In this document: positions 46,943 through 56,444 of the stretch, one piece after another | Position numbering within the stretch: the stretch's first letter is position 1 | How the letters are laid out: every line of letters begins with the position of its first letter | Assembly (NCBI RefSeq): GCF_004295485.1 | Contig: NZ_CP036164.1 | Location: 2,046,001 to 2,110,000 of the forward strand | Length of the DNA stretch: 64,000 nt | From: Janibacter limosus | Lineage (GTDB): Bacteria > Actinomycetota > Actinomycetes > Actinomycetales > Dermatophilaceae | Direction: 5' to 3' | Made by a program: the position numbers and the translations under genes | The notes under the pieces: generated by a model | The model's database searches: none | Seen by the model: only the letters and a program-made list of their open reading frames with translations | Told to the model about the DNA's origin: nothing

Positions 46943-46949
46943 CAGGAGC

Positions 46950-48056
46950 ATGGAGCAGCAGGAGCACGACGCGCAGACCGATCTGTCCCCCCGCACCAAG
47001 GTCGTGGCCCTCGGCCGGCCGCAGCGTGCGCCCGGCGCCTCCTTGAACCCCCCGGTCACCTTCACCTCGACCTACATCCAGGACGGTGCGGTCAACTACG
47101 CGCGCGTCGACAACCCGACGTGGACCCCCTTCGAGGAGGCCGTCGGCGAGCTCGAAGGGGGGCGAGCCCTCCTCTTCGCATCGGGCATGGCGGCCGTGCA
47201 CGCCGCGCTGTCGCTCGTCCCCACGGGCGGGACCGTCGTCGCTCCCGCGGCGGCCTACAACGGCGTCGTCGTCTCCCTGACCGAGGCGCAGGCCGAGGGT
47301 CGGGTCGCCGTGCGCTGGGTGGACGTCACCGACAGCGACGCGGTGATCGCGGCGCTGCCGGGTGCCGACCTGCTCTGGCTCGAGTCGCCCTCCAACCCGC
47401 TGCTGGAGCTCGCCGACATCCCCGGCCTGACCGCCGCGGCCCACGAGGCGGGCGCGCTCGTCGCGGTCGACAACACCTTCGCCACGCCCCTGCTGCAGCG
47501 CCCGTTGGAGGACGGCGTCGACGTGGTCGTGCACTCCGCGACGAAGTACCTCGCCGGGCACTCCGACGTCATCCTCGGTCTGACCGTCACCGCCGACACC
47601 GACGGTGGGCGCGAGCTGCACACCCGGCTCGCGCGCCGGCGCACCCTCGCCGGTGCGATCGCCGGCCCCATGGAGGCCTGGCTGGCGCTGCGCGGGCTGC
47701 GCACCCTCTCCCTTCGTCTGGAGCGGGCGTGCGCCAACGCCGCCGACCTCGCCGAGCGGCTGGGCACCCACCCGCGGATCGCGCGCGTGCGCTACCCCGG
47801 GTGGGGGGCGATCGTCTCCGTGGACGTCGCGGGTGACGGCGACGGCGCAGCGGCCGCCGAGGCACTGACCGCCGGCACCCGGATCTGGTCCGCGTCGACG
47901 AGCCTGGGCGGCGTCGAGTCGCAGCTCGAGCGCCGCCGTCGCCAGCCCGGCGAGCCGGAGGCCGTGCCGGTCAACCTGGTGCGGCTGTCCGTCGGCGTCG
48001 AGGACGTGGACGACCTGTGGGCCGACCTGCGGCAGGCCCTCGACGCGATCGGCTGA
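46950..48056 (+). CDS. Cys/Met metabolism PLP-dependent enzyme (cystathionine gamma-synthase/lyase family)
   Basis: A 368-residue PLP enzyme of the trans-sulfuration family. ARVDNPTWTPFEEAVGELEGGRALLFASGMAA gives the phosphate-binding region, LLWLESPSNPLLELADIPGL and AVDNTFATPLLQRPLEDGVDVVVHSATKYLAGHSDVILG give the cofactor Asp and Schiff-base Lys (SATKY). The exact activity (synthase, lyase or gamma-lyase) is not settled by sequence. Its insertion beside ddl and gpsA is not part of the conserved block. Confidence 0.9.
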   Translation: MEQQEHDAQTDLSPRTKVVALGRPQRAPGASLNPPVTFTSTYIQDGAVNYARVDNPTWTPFEEAVGELEGGRALLFASGMAAVHAALSLVPTGGTVVAPAAAYNGVVVSLTEAQAEGRVAVRWVDVTDSDAVIAALPGADLLWLESPSNPLLELADIPGLTAAAHEAGALVAVDNTFATPLLQRPLEDGVDVVVHSATKYLAGHSDVILGLTVTADTDGGRELHTRLARRRTLAGAIAGPMEAWLALRGLRTLSLRLERACANAADLAERLGTHPRIARVRYPGWGAIVSVDVAGDGDGAAAAEALTAGTRIWSASTSLGGVESQLERRRRQPGEPEAVPVNLVRLSVGVEDVDDLWADLRQALDAIG

Positions 48057-48062
48057 CCGCAG

Positions 48063-49061
48063 TCAGTCCATCTCGTGCTTGCGGGCACGGGAGAGCAGCA
48101 CGCTGACCATGTCCTGGGGCGAGACGCCTTCGTGCACCACGCGGTTGACCTGCTCGGTGATCGGCACGTCGACGCCGTGTGCCCGGGCCAGGTCGAGGAT
48201 CGAGGCGCAGGACTTCACGCCCTCGGCCGTCTGCTTGGTCTGCTCGGTGACCTCGGCGACGGACATGCCCTCGCCGAGCTTGACGCCGAAGGAGTGGTTG
48301 CGCGAGAGCGGCGACATGCAGGTGGCGATGAGGTCACCGACGCCCGCGAGGCCGGACATCGTGCGTGGGTCGGCCCCGAGAGCCATCGCCAGCCGGGTGG
48401 TCTCCGCCAGACCACGCGTGATGATCGTCGCCTTGGTGTTGTCGCCGAAGCCCAACCCCGACGCCATGCCGACGGCGAGCGCGATGACGTTCTTGACCGC
48501 ACCACCGAGCTCCGCGCCGATGACATCGGTCGAGGTGTAGGGACGGAAGAAGGAGGTCGAGCACACCGCCGCCACCGTGTCAGCCGCTTCGAGGTCCGGG
48601 CAGGCCACGACGCTGGCCGCGGGCTGCTGCCGGACGATCTCCTTGGCCAGGTTGGGGCCACTCACCACGGCGATGCGCTCGCTGGGGACGCCGGCGACCT
48701 CGTGGATCACCTCGCTCATCCGCTTGGTGGTCCCCAGCTCGATGCCCTTCATCAGGGAGACGACGATCTTGTCGTCGTGCAGCAGCGGCCCCCAGTCGGC
48801 GAGGTTGGTGCGCAGGGACTGGGAGGGCACCGACAGGATGACGATCTCGGCGCCGTCGGTCACCTCGGCAGGATCGGTCGACGCGCTGATCCCCGACGGG
48901 AGGTCCACACCCGGCAGGTAGTCCTCGTTGACGCCGGAGTTGATCTGGGCGACGAGCTCGGGGCGACGGCCCCAGACCCGGACGTCGTTGCCGCCGTGGG
49001 CGAGGATCGTGGCGAAGGCGGTGCCCCAGCTCCCGGCACCGAAGACTGCGATGTGACTCAT
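48063..49061 (-). CDS. gpsA: Glycerol-3-phosphate dehydrogenase (NAD(P)+)
   Basis: A 332-residue enzyme making sn-glycerol 3-phosphate for phospholipids. The Rossmann motif IAVFGAGSWGTAFATILA starts at residue 4, LMKGIELGTTKRMSEV and GPNLAKEI follow, and the catalytic Lys is in GAELGGAVKNVIALAVG; GLAGVGDLIATCMSPLSRN is the C-terminal signature. Its ATG overlaps the plsC stop (ATGA), coupling the first two acyl-lipid steps. Confidence 0.96.
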   Translation of the reverse strand: MSHIAVFGAGSWGTAFATILAHGGNDVRVWGRRPELVAQINSGVNEDYLPGVDLPSGISASTDPAEVTDGAEIVILSVPSQSLRTNLADWGPLLHDDKIVVSLMKGIELGTTKRMSEVIHEVAGVPSERIAVVSGPNLAKEIVRQQPAASVVACPDLEAADTVAAVCSTSFFRPYTSTDVIGAELGGAVKNVIALAVGMASGLGFGDNTKATIITRGLAETTRLAMALGADPRTMSGLAGVGDLIATCMSPLSRNHSFGVKLGEGMSVAEVTEQTKQTAEGVKSCASILDLARAHGVDVPITEQVNRVVHEGVSPQDMVSVLLSRARKHEMD

Positions 49062-49819
49062 TGGTCATCTCCTGATCGATAGTTGCCGGTGACCCGCAGG
49101 CCATGGGCCGCGGGGTCGAATCGGGTCGTCGGGGCGCGCTGCCCACGCAGCTGCTCGAGCTCGTGCGTGATGGCGGCCATGATGCGGTCGGTCGCGGTGG
49201 CGACGGCGACGGGGGTCTCTGGAGCCTCTGGACCGGTCAGGTCGCCCAGCCCGACCGGCACACCGAACCGGATCTGCATGAGGGTGCGGTGCCGGGAGAG
49301 CCGAGGTCGCCGGGCGTAGCGCGGCAGCAGGTCCTGAGGTCCCCACTGCGCGACCGGGATCACCGGCGCCCCGGTCTGCAGGGCCAGGCGGGCCGCGCCG
49401 GTCTTGCCCCGCATCGGCCACAGGTCGGGGTCGCGCGTGAGCGAGCCCTCTGGGTAGATGACGACGCACTCCCCCGCCGCGAGCGCCCGGGCGGCGTGAG
49501 GCAGGGCCTCGCGCGCCCGGTCGGTCTCACGATCGACGCGTACCTGCTTGGCGTGACGCAGGACCCAGCCGACGACAGGGGTCTCGAAGAGGCTGCCCTT
49601 GGCCAGGAAGACCGGGCTGTGGCCATGGTTGTAGAGGACGTGCGCCCACGGGAAGGGGTCGACGTGCGACACGTGGTTGGGCGTGAGGAGGAAGCCACCC
49701 TGCGTGGGGACGTGCTCGATGCCGGTGACCTCGTAGCGCGCCACGGCACGCATCCCCGTGCGCAGGATCCCGGCGACCACCCGGTACATGATCGGGGTGG
49801 GGGTGCGGTGGACGACCAT
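49058..49819 (-). CDS. plsC: 1-acyl-sn-glycerol-3-phosphate acyltransferase
   Basis: A 253-residue membrane-associated acyltransferase making phosphatidic acid. The HxxxxD catalytic motif is NHVSHVDPF, followed by FLAKGSLFETPVVGWVLRHAKQVRVDR and the substrate motif VIYPEGSLTRDPDLWPMRGKTGAARLAL. The ATG at 49819 has AGAGG upstream. Confidence 0.93.
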   Translation of the reverse strand: MVVHRTPTPIMYRVVAGILRTGMRAVARYEVTGIEHVPTQGGFLLTPNHVSHVDPFPWAHVLYNHGHSPVFLAKGSLFETPVVGWVLRHAKQVRVDRETDRAREALPHAARALAAGECVVIYPEGSLTRDPDLWPMRGKTGAARLALQTGAPVIPVAQWGPQDLLPRYARRPRLSRHRTLMQIRFGVPVGLGDLTGPEAPETPVAVATATDRIMAAITHELEQLRGQRAPTTRFDPAAHGLRVTGNYRSGDDQ

Positions 49820-49894
49820 GTCACCTCTTCTGCGCTCGCCCGTGAGTCCCTCGACCCCGGGCCACCTCTGTGAGCCCTCACACTAAGCCACGGA

Positions 49895-49900
49895 TACGCT
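49895..49900 (+). promoter_or_regulatory. TAnnnT box seven bases before the 69-residue gene
   Basis: TACGCT is followed by seven bases and the GTG at 49908. Confidence 0.55.
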
Positions 49901-49907
49901 CGATCTC

Positions 49908-50117
49908 GTGCAAGCCACCGTCTTCTCCCACGCCCCCGACGGCGCCACCGTCGTCGTCACCGACGACGGTCTGCGGCTGTCGGCCGAGCCGTCCGTCTTC
50001 GCCGCGAGCGGCCTGCGCTTCCTGCGCCCCGGTCAGCGGGTGAGCATCACCGTCGAGGGCTCCGCAGTCACCCGAGTGTGGATCGTGGGCATCGGCGACG
50101 GCGAGACGATCGGCTGA
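49908..50117 (+). CDS. Small hypothetical protein, possible OB-like fold
   Basis: A 69-residue protein, VQATVFSHAPDGATVVVTDDG and so on, ending in GIGDGETIG. I do not recognise a named family. Alternating hydrophobic residues and the FLRPGQRVSITVEG segment resemble the last strands of cold-shock/OB domains, which is only a pattern impression. It has its own leaderless promoter box and a very strong terminator 16 bases after the stop, which argues that it is a real gene. Confidence 0.7.
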   Translation: MQATVFSHAPDGATVVVTDDGLRLSAEPSVFAASGLRFLRPGQRVSITVEGSAVTRVWIVGIGDGETIG

Positions 50118-50133
50118 CCCTGCGAGGCCCAGA

Positions 50134-50176
50134 GGGTGAGGGGCCGGTGACCGCGATGGTCACCGGCCCCTCACCC
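50134..50176. terminator. Perfect 19-bp hairpin between the small gene and hupB
   Basis: Arms at 50134-50152 and 50158-50176 pair perfectly around the loop GCGAT. The genes on both sides converge on it, so it should act in both directions. Confidence 0.88.
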
Positions 50177-50183
50177 TGTCGGC

Positions 50184-50915
50184 TCAGCTGCCGCTGGAGT
50201 CAGCCTTCTGCGCGGTGGTCTTCTTCGCCGGCGTCGACTTCTTGGCCGGGGTGGCCTTCTTGGCCGTCGACGTCTTCTTGGCGGGGGTCGCCTTCTTCGC
50301 CGTGGACGACGTCGCGGTCGTCTTCTTGGCCGGGGTGGCCTTCTTCGTGGTCGACGACTTCTTCGCCGGCGCCGCCTTCGTCGTCGATGCCTTCTTGGCC
50401 GTCGACGTCTTCTTCGCGGGTGCGGCCTTCTTGGCCGTGGACTTCTTGGCCGTGGTCTTCTTGGCCGGAGCCTTCTTCGCCGTGCTCTTCTTCGCCGGAG
50501 CAGCCGTGGACGTCGATGCCGACTTCTTCGACCGGCGTCCCGGGATCGCTCCCTCGGCGATGCCGAGGGCGGTCCCGGCCACGGCAGTCACCGTGCCCGC
50601 CGCGGCACGTGCCGCGGCCGGAGCAGCCTTGGGCAGCGAGCGCGGGTCCGCGACATAGCCCTTGAAGCTCGTGCCCGCCTTGAAGCGCGGGACCGAGGTC
50701 TTCTTGATCTTGACGACCTCACCAGTGCGCGGGTTGCGGCCGGTGCGGGCGGCCCGGGCCGCCTTCTCGAAGGTGCCGAATCCCGTGATGGCGACTCGGC
50801 CTCCCTTGGCGACCTCGCGGACGATCGTGTCGAGCACGACCTCCAACGCTTCCTGGGCGGCCTTGCGGCTGCCGAGCCTCTCCTCGAGAGCCTTGACGAG
50901 TTCTGCCTTGTTCAC
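50184..50915 (-). CDS. hupB: HU-family DNA-binding protein with Lys/Ala-rich tail (HupB-like)
   Basis: A 243-residue nucleoid protein. Residues 1-~90 are HU (VNKAELVKALEERLGSRKAAQ, GGRVAITGFGTFEKAARAARTGRNPRTGEVV with the DNA-contact RNPRTG arm). The last ~110 residues are PAKK/TAKK repeats like the histone H1-like tail of mycobacterial HupB. The GTG at 50915 has GGGAG five bases upstream. At DNA level the tail is a degenerate repeat of Lys-Ala-Pro codons. Confidence 0.95.
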   Translation of the reverse strand: MNKAELVKALEERLGSRKAAQEALEVVLDTIVREVAKGGRVAITGFGTFEKAARAARTGRNPRTGEVVKIKKTSVPRFKAGTSFKGYVADPRSLPKAAPAAARAAAGTVTAVAGTALGIAEGAIPGRRSKKSASTSTAAPAKKSTAKKAPAKKTTAKKSTAKKAAPAKKTSTAKKASTTKAAPAKKSSTTKKATPAKKTTATSSTAKKATPAKKTSTAKKATPAKKSTPAKKTTAQKADSSGS

Positions 50916-51156
50916 GGTCACTCCCGTAGCGGTACGGCGCCGGTCATCCTCCGGCAAGGACAGCCGAGTCGTGCACCCGACCTGTTCTGACGGTAGGGGT
51001 GCCAGCAGGCCTCGTGTGTGATTTGGGCCTCCCCATTTCTTTTGCGCCGCAACCCCGTTCGTCGCCACGAGATCGGCCACTTCAGGGCAGCGGGACGAAC
51101 TCGCCTGCGCCCCAACGGCTTTGACGATCGACCTCGTGACCGACCGCCCACCGCAC
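50916..51156 (-). promoter_or_regulatory. Upstream region of hupB
   Basis: About 240 bp without a gene between hupB and the leuD terminator. A possible -10 TACCGT (50990-50995, minus strand) would give a leader of about 70 bases. I see no conserved leader structure. Confidence 0.35.
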
Positions 51157-51188
51157 GACGAAGGGGGCGCCGCAGCACCCCCTTCGTC
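51157..51188 (-). terminator. leuD terminator made of an inverted CGAAGGG pair
   Basis: GACGAAGGGGG (51157-51167) pairs with CCCCCTTCGTC (51178-51188) around a ten-base loop, ~30 bases after the leuD stop. Confidence 0.78.
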
Positions 51189-51218
51189 CTCACCGGCGCA
51201 CAGCCGAGCTGTCGTGAC

Positions 51219-51812
51219 TCACGCCGAGTGCGTGACCGGCTTCCAGCTCGGACGAGTCGTCTCGAAGTCGGTGACGTCCTGCTCGTGACGCATCGTCAGG
51301 CCGATGTCGTCCAGGCCCTCGAGCAGGCGCCAGCGCGTGTAGTCGTCGACGACGAAGCCGCAGACGATCTCACCGGCGGTGATGGTCTTGGCCGTGAGGT
51401 CGACGGTGATCTCGCCGCCGGGGGTGTTCTCCAGGTACTTCCACAGCAGCTCGACGTCGTCCTGGCTGACCTGCGCGGCCAGCAGACCCTGCTTGCCGGA
51501 GTTGCCTCGGAAGATGTCGGCGAAGCGCGAGGAGATGACGACCTTGAAGCCGTAGTCCTTCAGCGCCCAGACGGCGTGCTCACGGGAGGAGCCGGTGCCG
51601 AAGTCCGGACCGACCACGAGGACCGAGCCGTCGCGGTAGGCGGGCTGGTTGAGGACGAAGGTCTCGTCATTACGCCAGGCGGCGAAGAGCCCGTCCTCGA
51701 AGCCGGTCCGCGAGACCCGCTTGAGGTAGACGGCCGGGATGATCTGGTCGGTGTCGACATTGCTGCGGCGCAGCGGGACACCGGTGCCGGTGTGGGTGGT
51801 GAAGGCTTCCAT
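51219..51812 (-). CDS. leuD: 3-isopropylmalate dehydratase small subunit
   Basis: A 197-residue swivel-domain subunit. [49 protein letters not shown] and [11 protein letters not shown] are diagnostic. With LeuC it isomerises 2-isopropylmalate in leucine synthesis. It starts ten bases after the leuC stop. Confidence 0.96.
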   Translation of the reverse strand: MEAFTTHTGTGVPLRRSNVDTDQIIPAVYLKRVSRTGFEDGLFAAWRNDETFVLNQPAYRDGSVLVVGPDFGTGSSREHAVWALKDYGFKVVISSRFADIFRGNSGKQGLLAAQVSQDDVELLWKYLENTPGGEITVDLTAKTITAGEIVCGFVVDDYTRWRLLEGLDDIGLTMRHEQDVTDFETTRPSWKPVTHSA

Positions 51813-51821
51813 GGCTGCTCC

Positions 51822-53249
51822 TCAGGCCGTCACGAGGTCGGCGTCGGCGGGGGTGGGCTCCAGGTCGGCGGGACTCGACAGCGTGCCGCGCACGGCTGTG
51901 GCCGCGGCGACGAGCGGGCTGACGAGGTGCGTGCGACCGCCCTTGCCCTGGCGTCCCTCGAAGTTGCGGTTGCTCGTCGACGCCGAGCGCTCCCCCGGCG
52001 CGAGCGTGTCGGGGTTCATGCCCAGGCACATCGAGCAGCCGGGCAGGCGCCACTCGGCGCCGGCCTCGGTGAAGACCTTGTCCAGGCCCTCGGCCTCGGC
52101 CTGCAGGCGCACGCGGGCCGAGCCCGGCACGACGAGCATGCGCACGGAGTCGGCGACCTGACGTCCCTTGATGACCTCCGCGACGGCGCGCAGGTCCTCG
52201 ATGCGGCCGTTGGTGCACGAGCCGACGAAGACCGTGTCCACCGCGACCTCGCGCAGCGGGGTGCCGGCCGTCAGGCCCATGTACTCCAGCGCCTTGGCGG
52301 CGTTGGCGCGCTCGTTCTCGTCGGGCATCGCCTCGGGGTCGGGGACCGCGTCGCCGAGCGGCGAGCCCTGCGCGGGGTTGGTACCCCACGTGACGAAGGG
52401 GGTGAGCGTCGAGGCGTCGATGTCGACCTCGGCGTCGAAGACGGCATCGTCGTCGGAGCGCAGCGTGCGCCAGTGCTCGACGGCCGCGTCCCAGTCGGCC
52501 CCTGCCGGGGCGTGGTCGCGGCCCTTGAGGTAGTCGAAGGTCGTGTCGTCGGGGGCGATCATGCCGGCGCGGGCGCCGGCCTCGATCGACATGTTGCACA
52601 CGGTCATCCGGGCTTCCATCGACAGCGCCTCGATGGCCTCGCCGCGGTACTCCAGGACGTAGCCCTGGCCGCCGCCAGTGCCGATCTTGGCGATGACCGC
52701 GAGGATGACGTCCTTGGCGGTGACACCGGGCTGCAGCTCACCGGTCACGTTGATCGCCATGGTCTTGAAGGGGTTGAGCGAGAGCGTCTGCGTGGCGAGC
52801 ACGTGCTCGACCTCGCTCGTGCCGATGCCGAAGGCGAGCGCGCCGAAGGCACCGTGGGTGCTCGTGTGGCTGTCGCCGCAGACGACGGTCATGCCCGGCT
52901 GGGTCAGACCCAGCTGGGGGCCGACGACGTGGACGATGCCCTGCTCGGCATCCCCCATCGGGTAGAGCCGCACGCCGAACTCGGCGCAGTTGTCCCGCAG
53001 CGTCTCGACCTGGATCTTGCTCACCGGGTCGGTGATGGGCCCGGGCGTCGTCGGGACGTTGTGGTCCTCGGTCGCGAGGGTGAGGTCGGGTCGACGGACC
53101 TGGCGACCGGCGATGCGCAGCCCCTCGAAGGCCTGCGGACTCGTCACCTCGTGCAGGAGGTGCAGGTCGATGTAGAGGAGGTCGGGCTCCCCGTCGACGT
53201 GTCGGACGACGTGCTCGCCCCAGACCTTCTCGGCCAGCGTTCCAGCCAT
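51822..53249 (-). CDS. leuC: 3-isopropylmalate dehydratase large subunit
   Basis: A 475-residue aconitase-family enzyme. [32 protein letters not shown] is a signature; the three Fe-S Cys are in VGSCTNGR and [10 protein letters not shown]. The ATG at 53249 has AGAGAG upstream. It is divergent from the IclR regulator gene, the classical ndgR-leuCD arrangement. Confidence 0.97.
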   Translation of the reverse strand: MAGTLAEKVWGEHVVRHVDGEPDLLYIDLHLLHEVTSPQAFEGLRIAGRQVRRPDLTLATEDHNVPTTPGPITDPVSKIQVETLRDNCAEFGVRLYPMGDAEQGIVHVVGPQLGLTQPGMTVVCGDSHTSTHGAFGALAFGIGTSEVEHVLATQTLSLNPFKTMAINVTGELQPGVTAKDVILAVIAKIGTGGGQGYVLEYRGEAIEALSMEARMTVCNMSIEAGARAGMIAPDDTTFDYLKGRDHAPAGADWDAAVEHWRTLRSDDDAVFDAEVDIDASTLTPFVTWGTNPAQGSPLGDAVPDPEAMPDENERANAAKALEYMGLTAGTPLREVAVDTVFVGSCTNGRIEDLRAVAEVIKGRQVADSVRMLVVPGSARVRLQAEAEGLDKVFTEAGAEWRLPGCSMCLGMNPDTLAPGERSASTSNRNFEGRQGKGGRTHLVSPLVAAATAVRGTLSSPADLEPTPADADLVTA

Positions 53250-53284
53250 GTCTCTCTTCCCATCCTTGCGTGTGCCGCGGTGCG

Positions 53285-53361
53285 GGCACGATGTGTCACC
53301 GATGACATTTCCACGTCCGGGACGCCCCGGATCTTGCGTCTCACGACATGAGATGTCAGTA
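53285..53361. promoter_or_regulatory. leuC-ndgR divergent control region
   Basis: Inverted half-sites GATGACATTTCC (~53299-53310) and GAGATGTCAGTAT (~53350-53362) flank the space between the divergent genes, and ACGACATGAGATGTC (53344-53357) is itself a partial palindrome. NdgR binds the leuC promoter in Streptomyces, so these are candidate sites. Confidence 0.4.
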
Positions 53362-53368
53362 TCACTCC

Positions 53369-54118
53369 ATGGACAACGGTAGTGGAGTTGGCGTTCTGGA
53401 CAAGGCCGCCATCGTGTTGGGTGCCCTCGAAGCAGGCCCCTCGACCCTCGCGCAGCTCGTCGCGGCGACCGGTCTGGCGCGCCCGACGGCGCACCGACTG
53501 GCCGTGGCCCTCGAGCACCATCGGCTCGTCGCGCGTGACATGCAGGGGCGCTTCGTCCTCGGACCGCGCCTCGGCGAGCTCGCCGCATCGGCCGGCGAGG
53601 ACAAGCTGCTCGTCGCGGCCAACCCCGTGCTCGGCGCGCTGCGTGACCACACCAACGAGTCCGCCCAGCTCTTCCGCCGGCAGGGCGAGCACCGCGTCTG
53701 CGTCTCGGCCGCCGAGCGCCCCGTGGGCCTGCGCGACTCGATCCCCGTCGGCGCGACCATGACCATGCACGCCGGGTCGGCCGCCCAGGTCCTGCTCGCG
53801 TGGGAGGAGCCCGACCGCCTCCACCGCGGCCTGCAGGAGGCCGCCTTCACCGCGACCATGCTCTCGGGCGTGCGACGCCGCGGGTGGGCACAGAGCGTCG
53901 GCGAGCGCGAGGCAGGCGTCGCGTCCGTCTCCGCGCCGGTGCGCTCCCCCAGCGGGCGCGTCATCGCGGCCGTGTCCATCTCGGGTCCGATCGAGCGCCT
54001 CTCCCGTCAGCCCGGCCGGCTGCACGCCGCGACCGTCATCGCCGGCGCCAACAAGTTGACCGAGGTCCTGGCCAAGCACGCCAAGGCCGCCGAGGCCGCC
54101 GACCGCGACACGGAGTGA
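53369..54118 (+). CDS. ndgR: IclR-family regulator NdgR
   Basis: A 249-residue IclR-type regulator that controls leucine (and in Streptomyces other amino acid) genes. The N-terminal winged helix has [45 protein letters not shown]; the C-terminal effector domain has [26 protein letters not shown]. The ATG at 53369 is chosen; CAGTAT lies six bases upstream. Its stop codon runs straight into a CGAAGGG hairpin. Confidence 0.94.
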   Translation: MDNGSGVGVLDKAAIVLGALEAGPSTLAQLVAATGLARPTAHRLAVALEHHRLVARDMQGRFVLGPRLGELAASAGEDKLLVAANPVLGALRDHTNESAQLFRRQGEHRVCVSAAERPVGLRDSIPVGATMTMHAGSAAQVLLAWEEPDRLHRGLQEAAFTATMLSGVRRRGWAQSVGEREAGVASVSAPVRSPSGRVIAAVSISGPIERLSRQPGRLHAATVIAGANKLTEVLAKHAKAAEAADRDTE

Positions 54119-54140
54119 CGAAGGGGGGCTCCCCCCTTCG
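54119..54140 (+). terminator. ndgR terminator made of an inverted CGAAGGG pair
   Basis: CGAAGGGGGG (54119-54128) and CCCCCCTTCG (54131-54140) face each other two bases apart, directly after the ndgR stop. Confidence 0.75.
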
Positions 54141-54142
54141 CC

Positions 54143-54246
54143 CTCGTCGCCCGGCGTCGTCGTGACCACCTGTCGTCGTTGATGCCACCCGGACCCCCGG
54201 AGAGGGGTATCCGGGTGACATCAACGACGCCGGGCTTGGCGACGGA
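54143..54246. other. Structured intergenic element with two competing helices
   Basis: CGTCGTTGATG (54174-54184) can pair perfectly with CATCAACGACG (54219-54229), enclosing CACCCGG/CCGGGTG and CCCC/GGGG arms. The upstream GCCCGGCGTCGT (54149-54160) can instead pair with ACGACGCCGGGC (54224-54235). The two choices share ACGACG and exclude each other. It lies in the convergent space between ndgR and the tRNA genes; strand and role are unknown. Confidence 0.6.
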
Positions 54247-54325
54247 CCTGGCTGCAGCAGGACGACAAAGGAGTGACCTGACCTGCAGACGGACGCGCCC
54301 CGGGCAAGCCCCCTCGGCGCGTACG

Positions 54326-54417
54326 GGCAGGAGGGGTGGCGCAGCATCAAGCCGATGTCGAGAACGACGACGTGACCACACGACGACGAAGGACATCGGC
54401 AGCGCGCCACCCCTGCC
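54326..54417. ncRNA. Structured repeat element, copy A (two covarying stems)
   Basis: Outer stem GGGGTGGCGC (54333-54342) with 54404-54413; linker AGCATCAA; inner stem GCCGATGTC (54351-54359) with GACATCGGC (54392-54400); apical part with duplicated ACGACGAC. Copy B at 61041-61140 keeps the layout and the GCATCAA and ACGAAGGAC words while both stems differ by compensatory changes. Strand is not known because both flanking genes point toward it. Confidence 0.6.
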
Positions 54418-54451
54418 GACCAGGAGCGCACGATGCGTGCGAGCAGACACG

Positions 54452-54487
54452 ACAAAGGCCCCCGCTCCGAAGAGCGGGGGCCTTGTC
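54452..54487 (-). terminator. Terminator downstream of tRNA-Glu
   Basis: A 15-bp stem with one bulged A (54452-54467 with 54473-54487) and a loop of about five bases; on the minus strand it ends in CCTTTGTC. It closes the gltX-tRNA-Gln-tRNA-Glu unit. Confidence 0.85.
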
Positions 54488-54493
54488 TCACTG

Positions 54494-54566
54494 TAGCCCC
54501 GACGGGATTCGAACCCGCGCTACCGCCGTGAGAGGGCGGCGTGCTAGGCCGCTACACAACGGGGCC
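54494..54566 (-). tRNA. tRNA-Glu (anticodon CTC)
   Basis: A 73-base cloverleaf on the minus strand: acceptor GGCCCCG pairs with CGGGGCT (G-U first pair), anticodon stem-loop CCGCCCTCTCACGGCGG has CTC, the T arm has GGTTCGAATCC, discriminator A. The CCA end is not encoded. Confidence 0.97.
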
Positions 54567-54667
54567 CTATGCACTTCCCAGACCGGCGAACCGGCTGGGC
54601 AACGGAGAGAACCCTACCCGGAGGAAGGCCACTTTCCGAAATCGAGTGGCAGCAAGCACTCGATTCG

Positions 54668-54739
54668 CTGGGGTACCAGGACTCGAACCTAGAACAACTG
54701 AACCAGAATCAGCCGTGTTGCCAATTACACCATACCCCA
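54668..54739 (-). tRNA. tRNA-Gln (anticodon CTG)
   Basis: A 72-base cloverleaf on the minus strand: acceptor TGGGGTA pairs with TACCCCA, D arm GTGTAATTGGCAACAC, anticodon loop TTCTGGT with CTG, T arm AGGTTCGAGTCCT, discriminator G. It lies between gltX and tRNA-Glu. Confidence 0.96.
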
Positions 54740-54833
54740 AGGGGGTATCACGGCCCCTTCGGAGCGAACTCCGCGCGGGCTGTGAACCGAGTGATGATGC
54801 TACCCGTCATCACCCGCCACCCCAAATCGTCGC

Positions 54834-56384
<1,551 letters not shown>

Positions 56385-56444
56385 GATGGCTCGATGCTAT
56401 CGCTCGCCCTTCCGCCCGCAGGAACCCTCTGCGATGCTGCGTCG

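Noticed and set aside
54036..54491. Small protein coded by structured element A (minus strand)
   Set aside because: The open frames of copies A and B do not stay aligned, and the conservation follows paired stems rather than codons.
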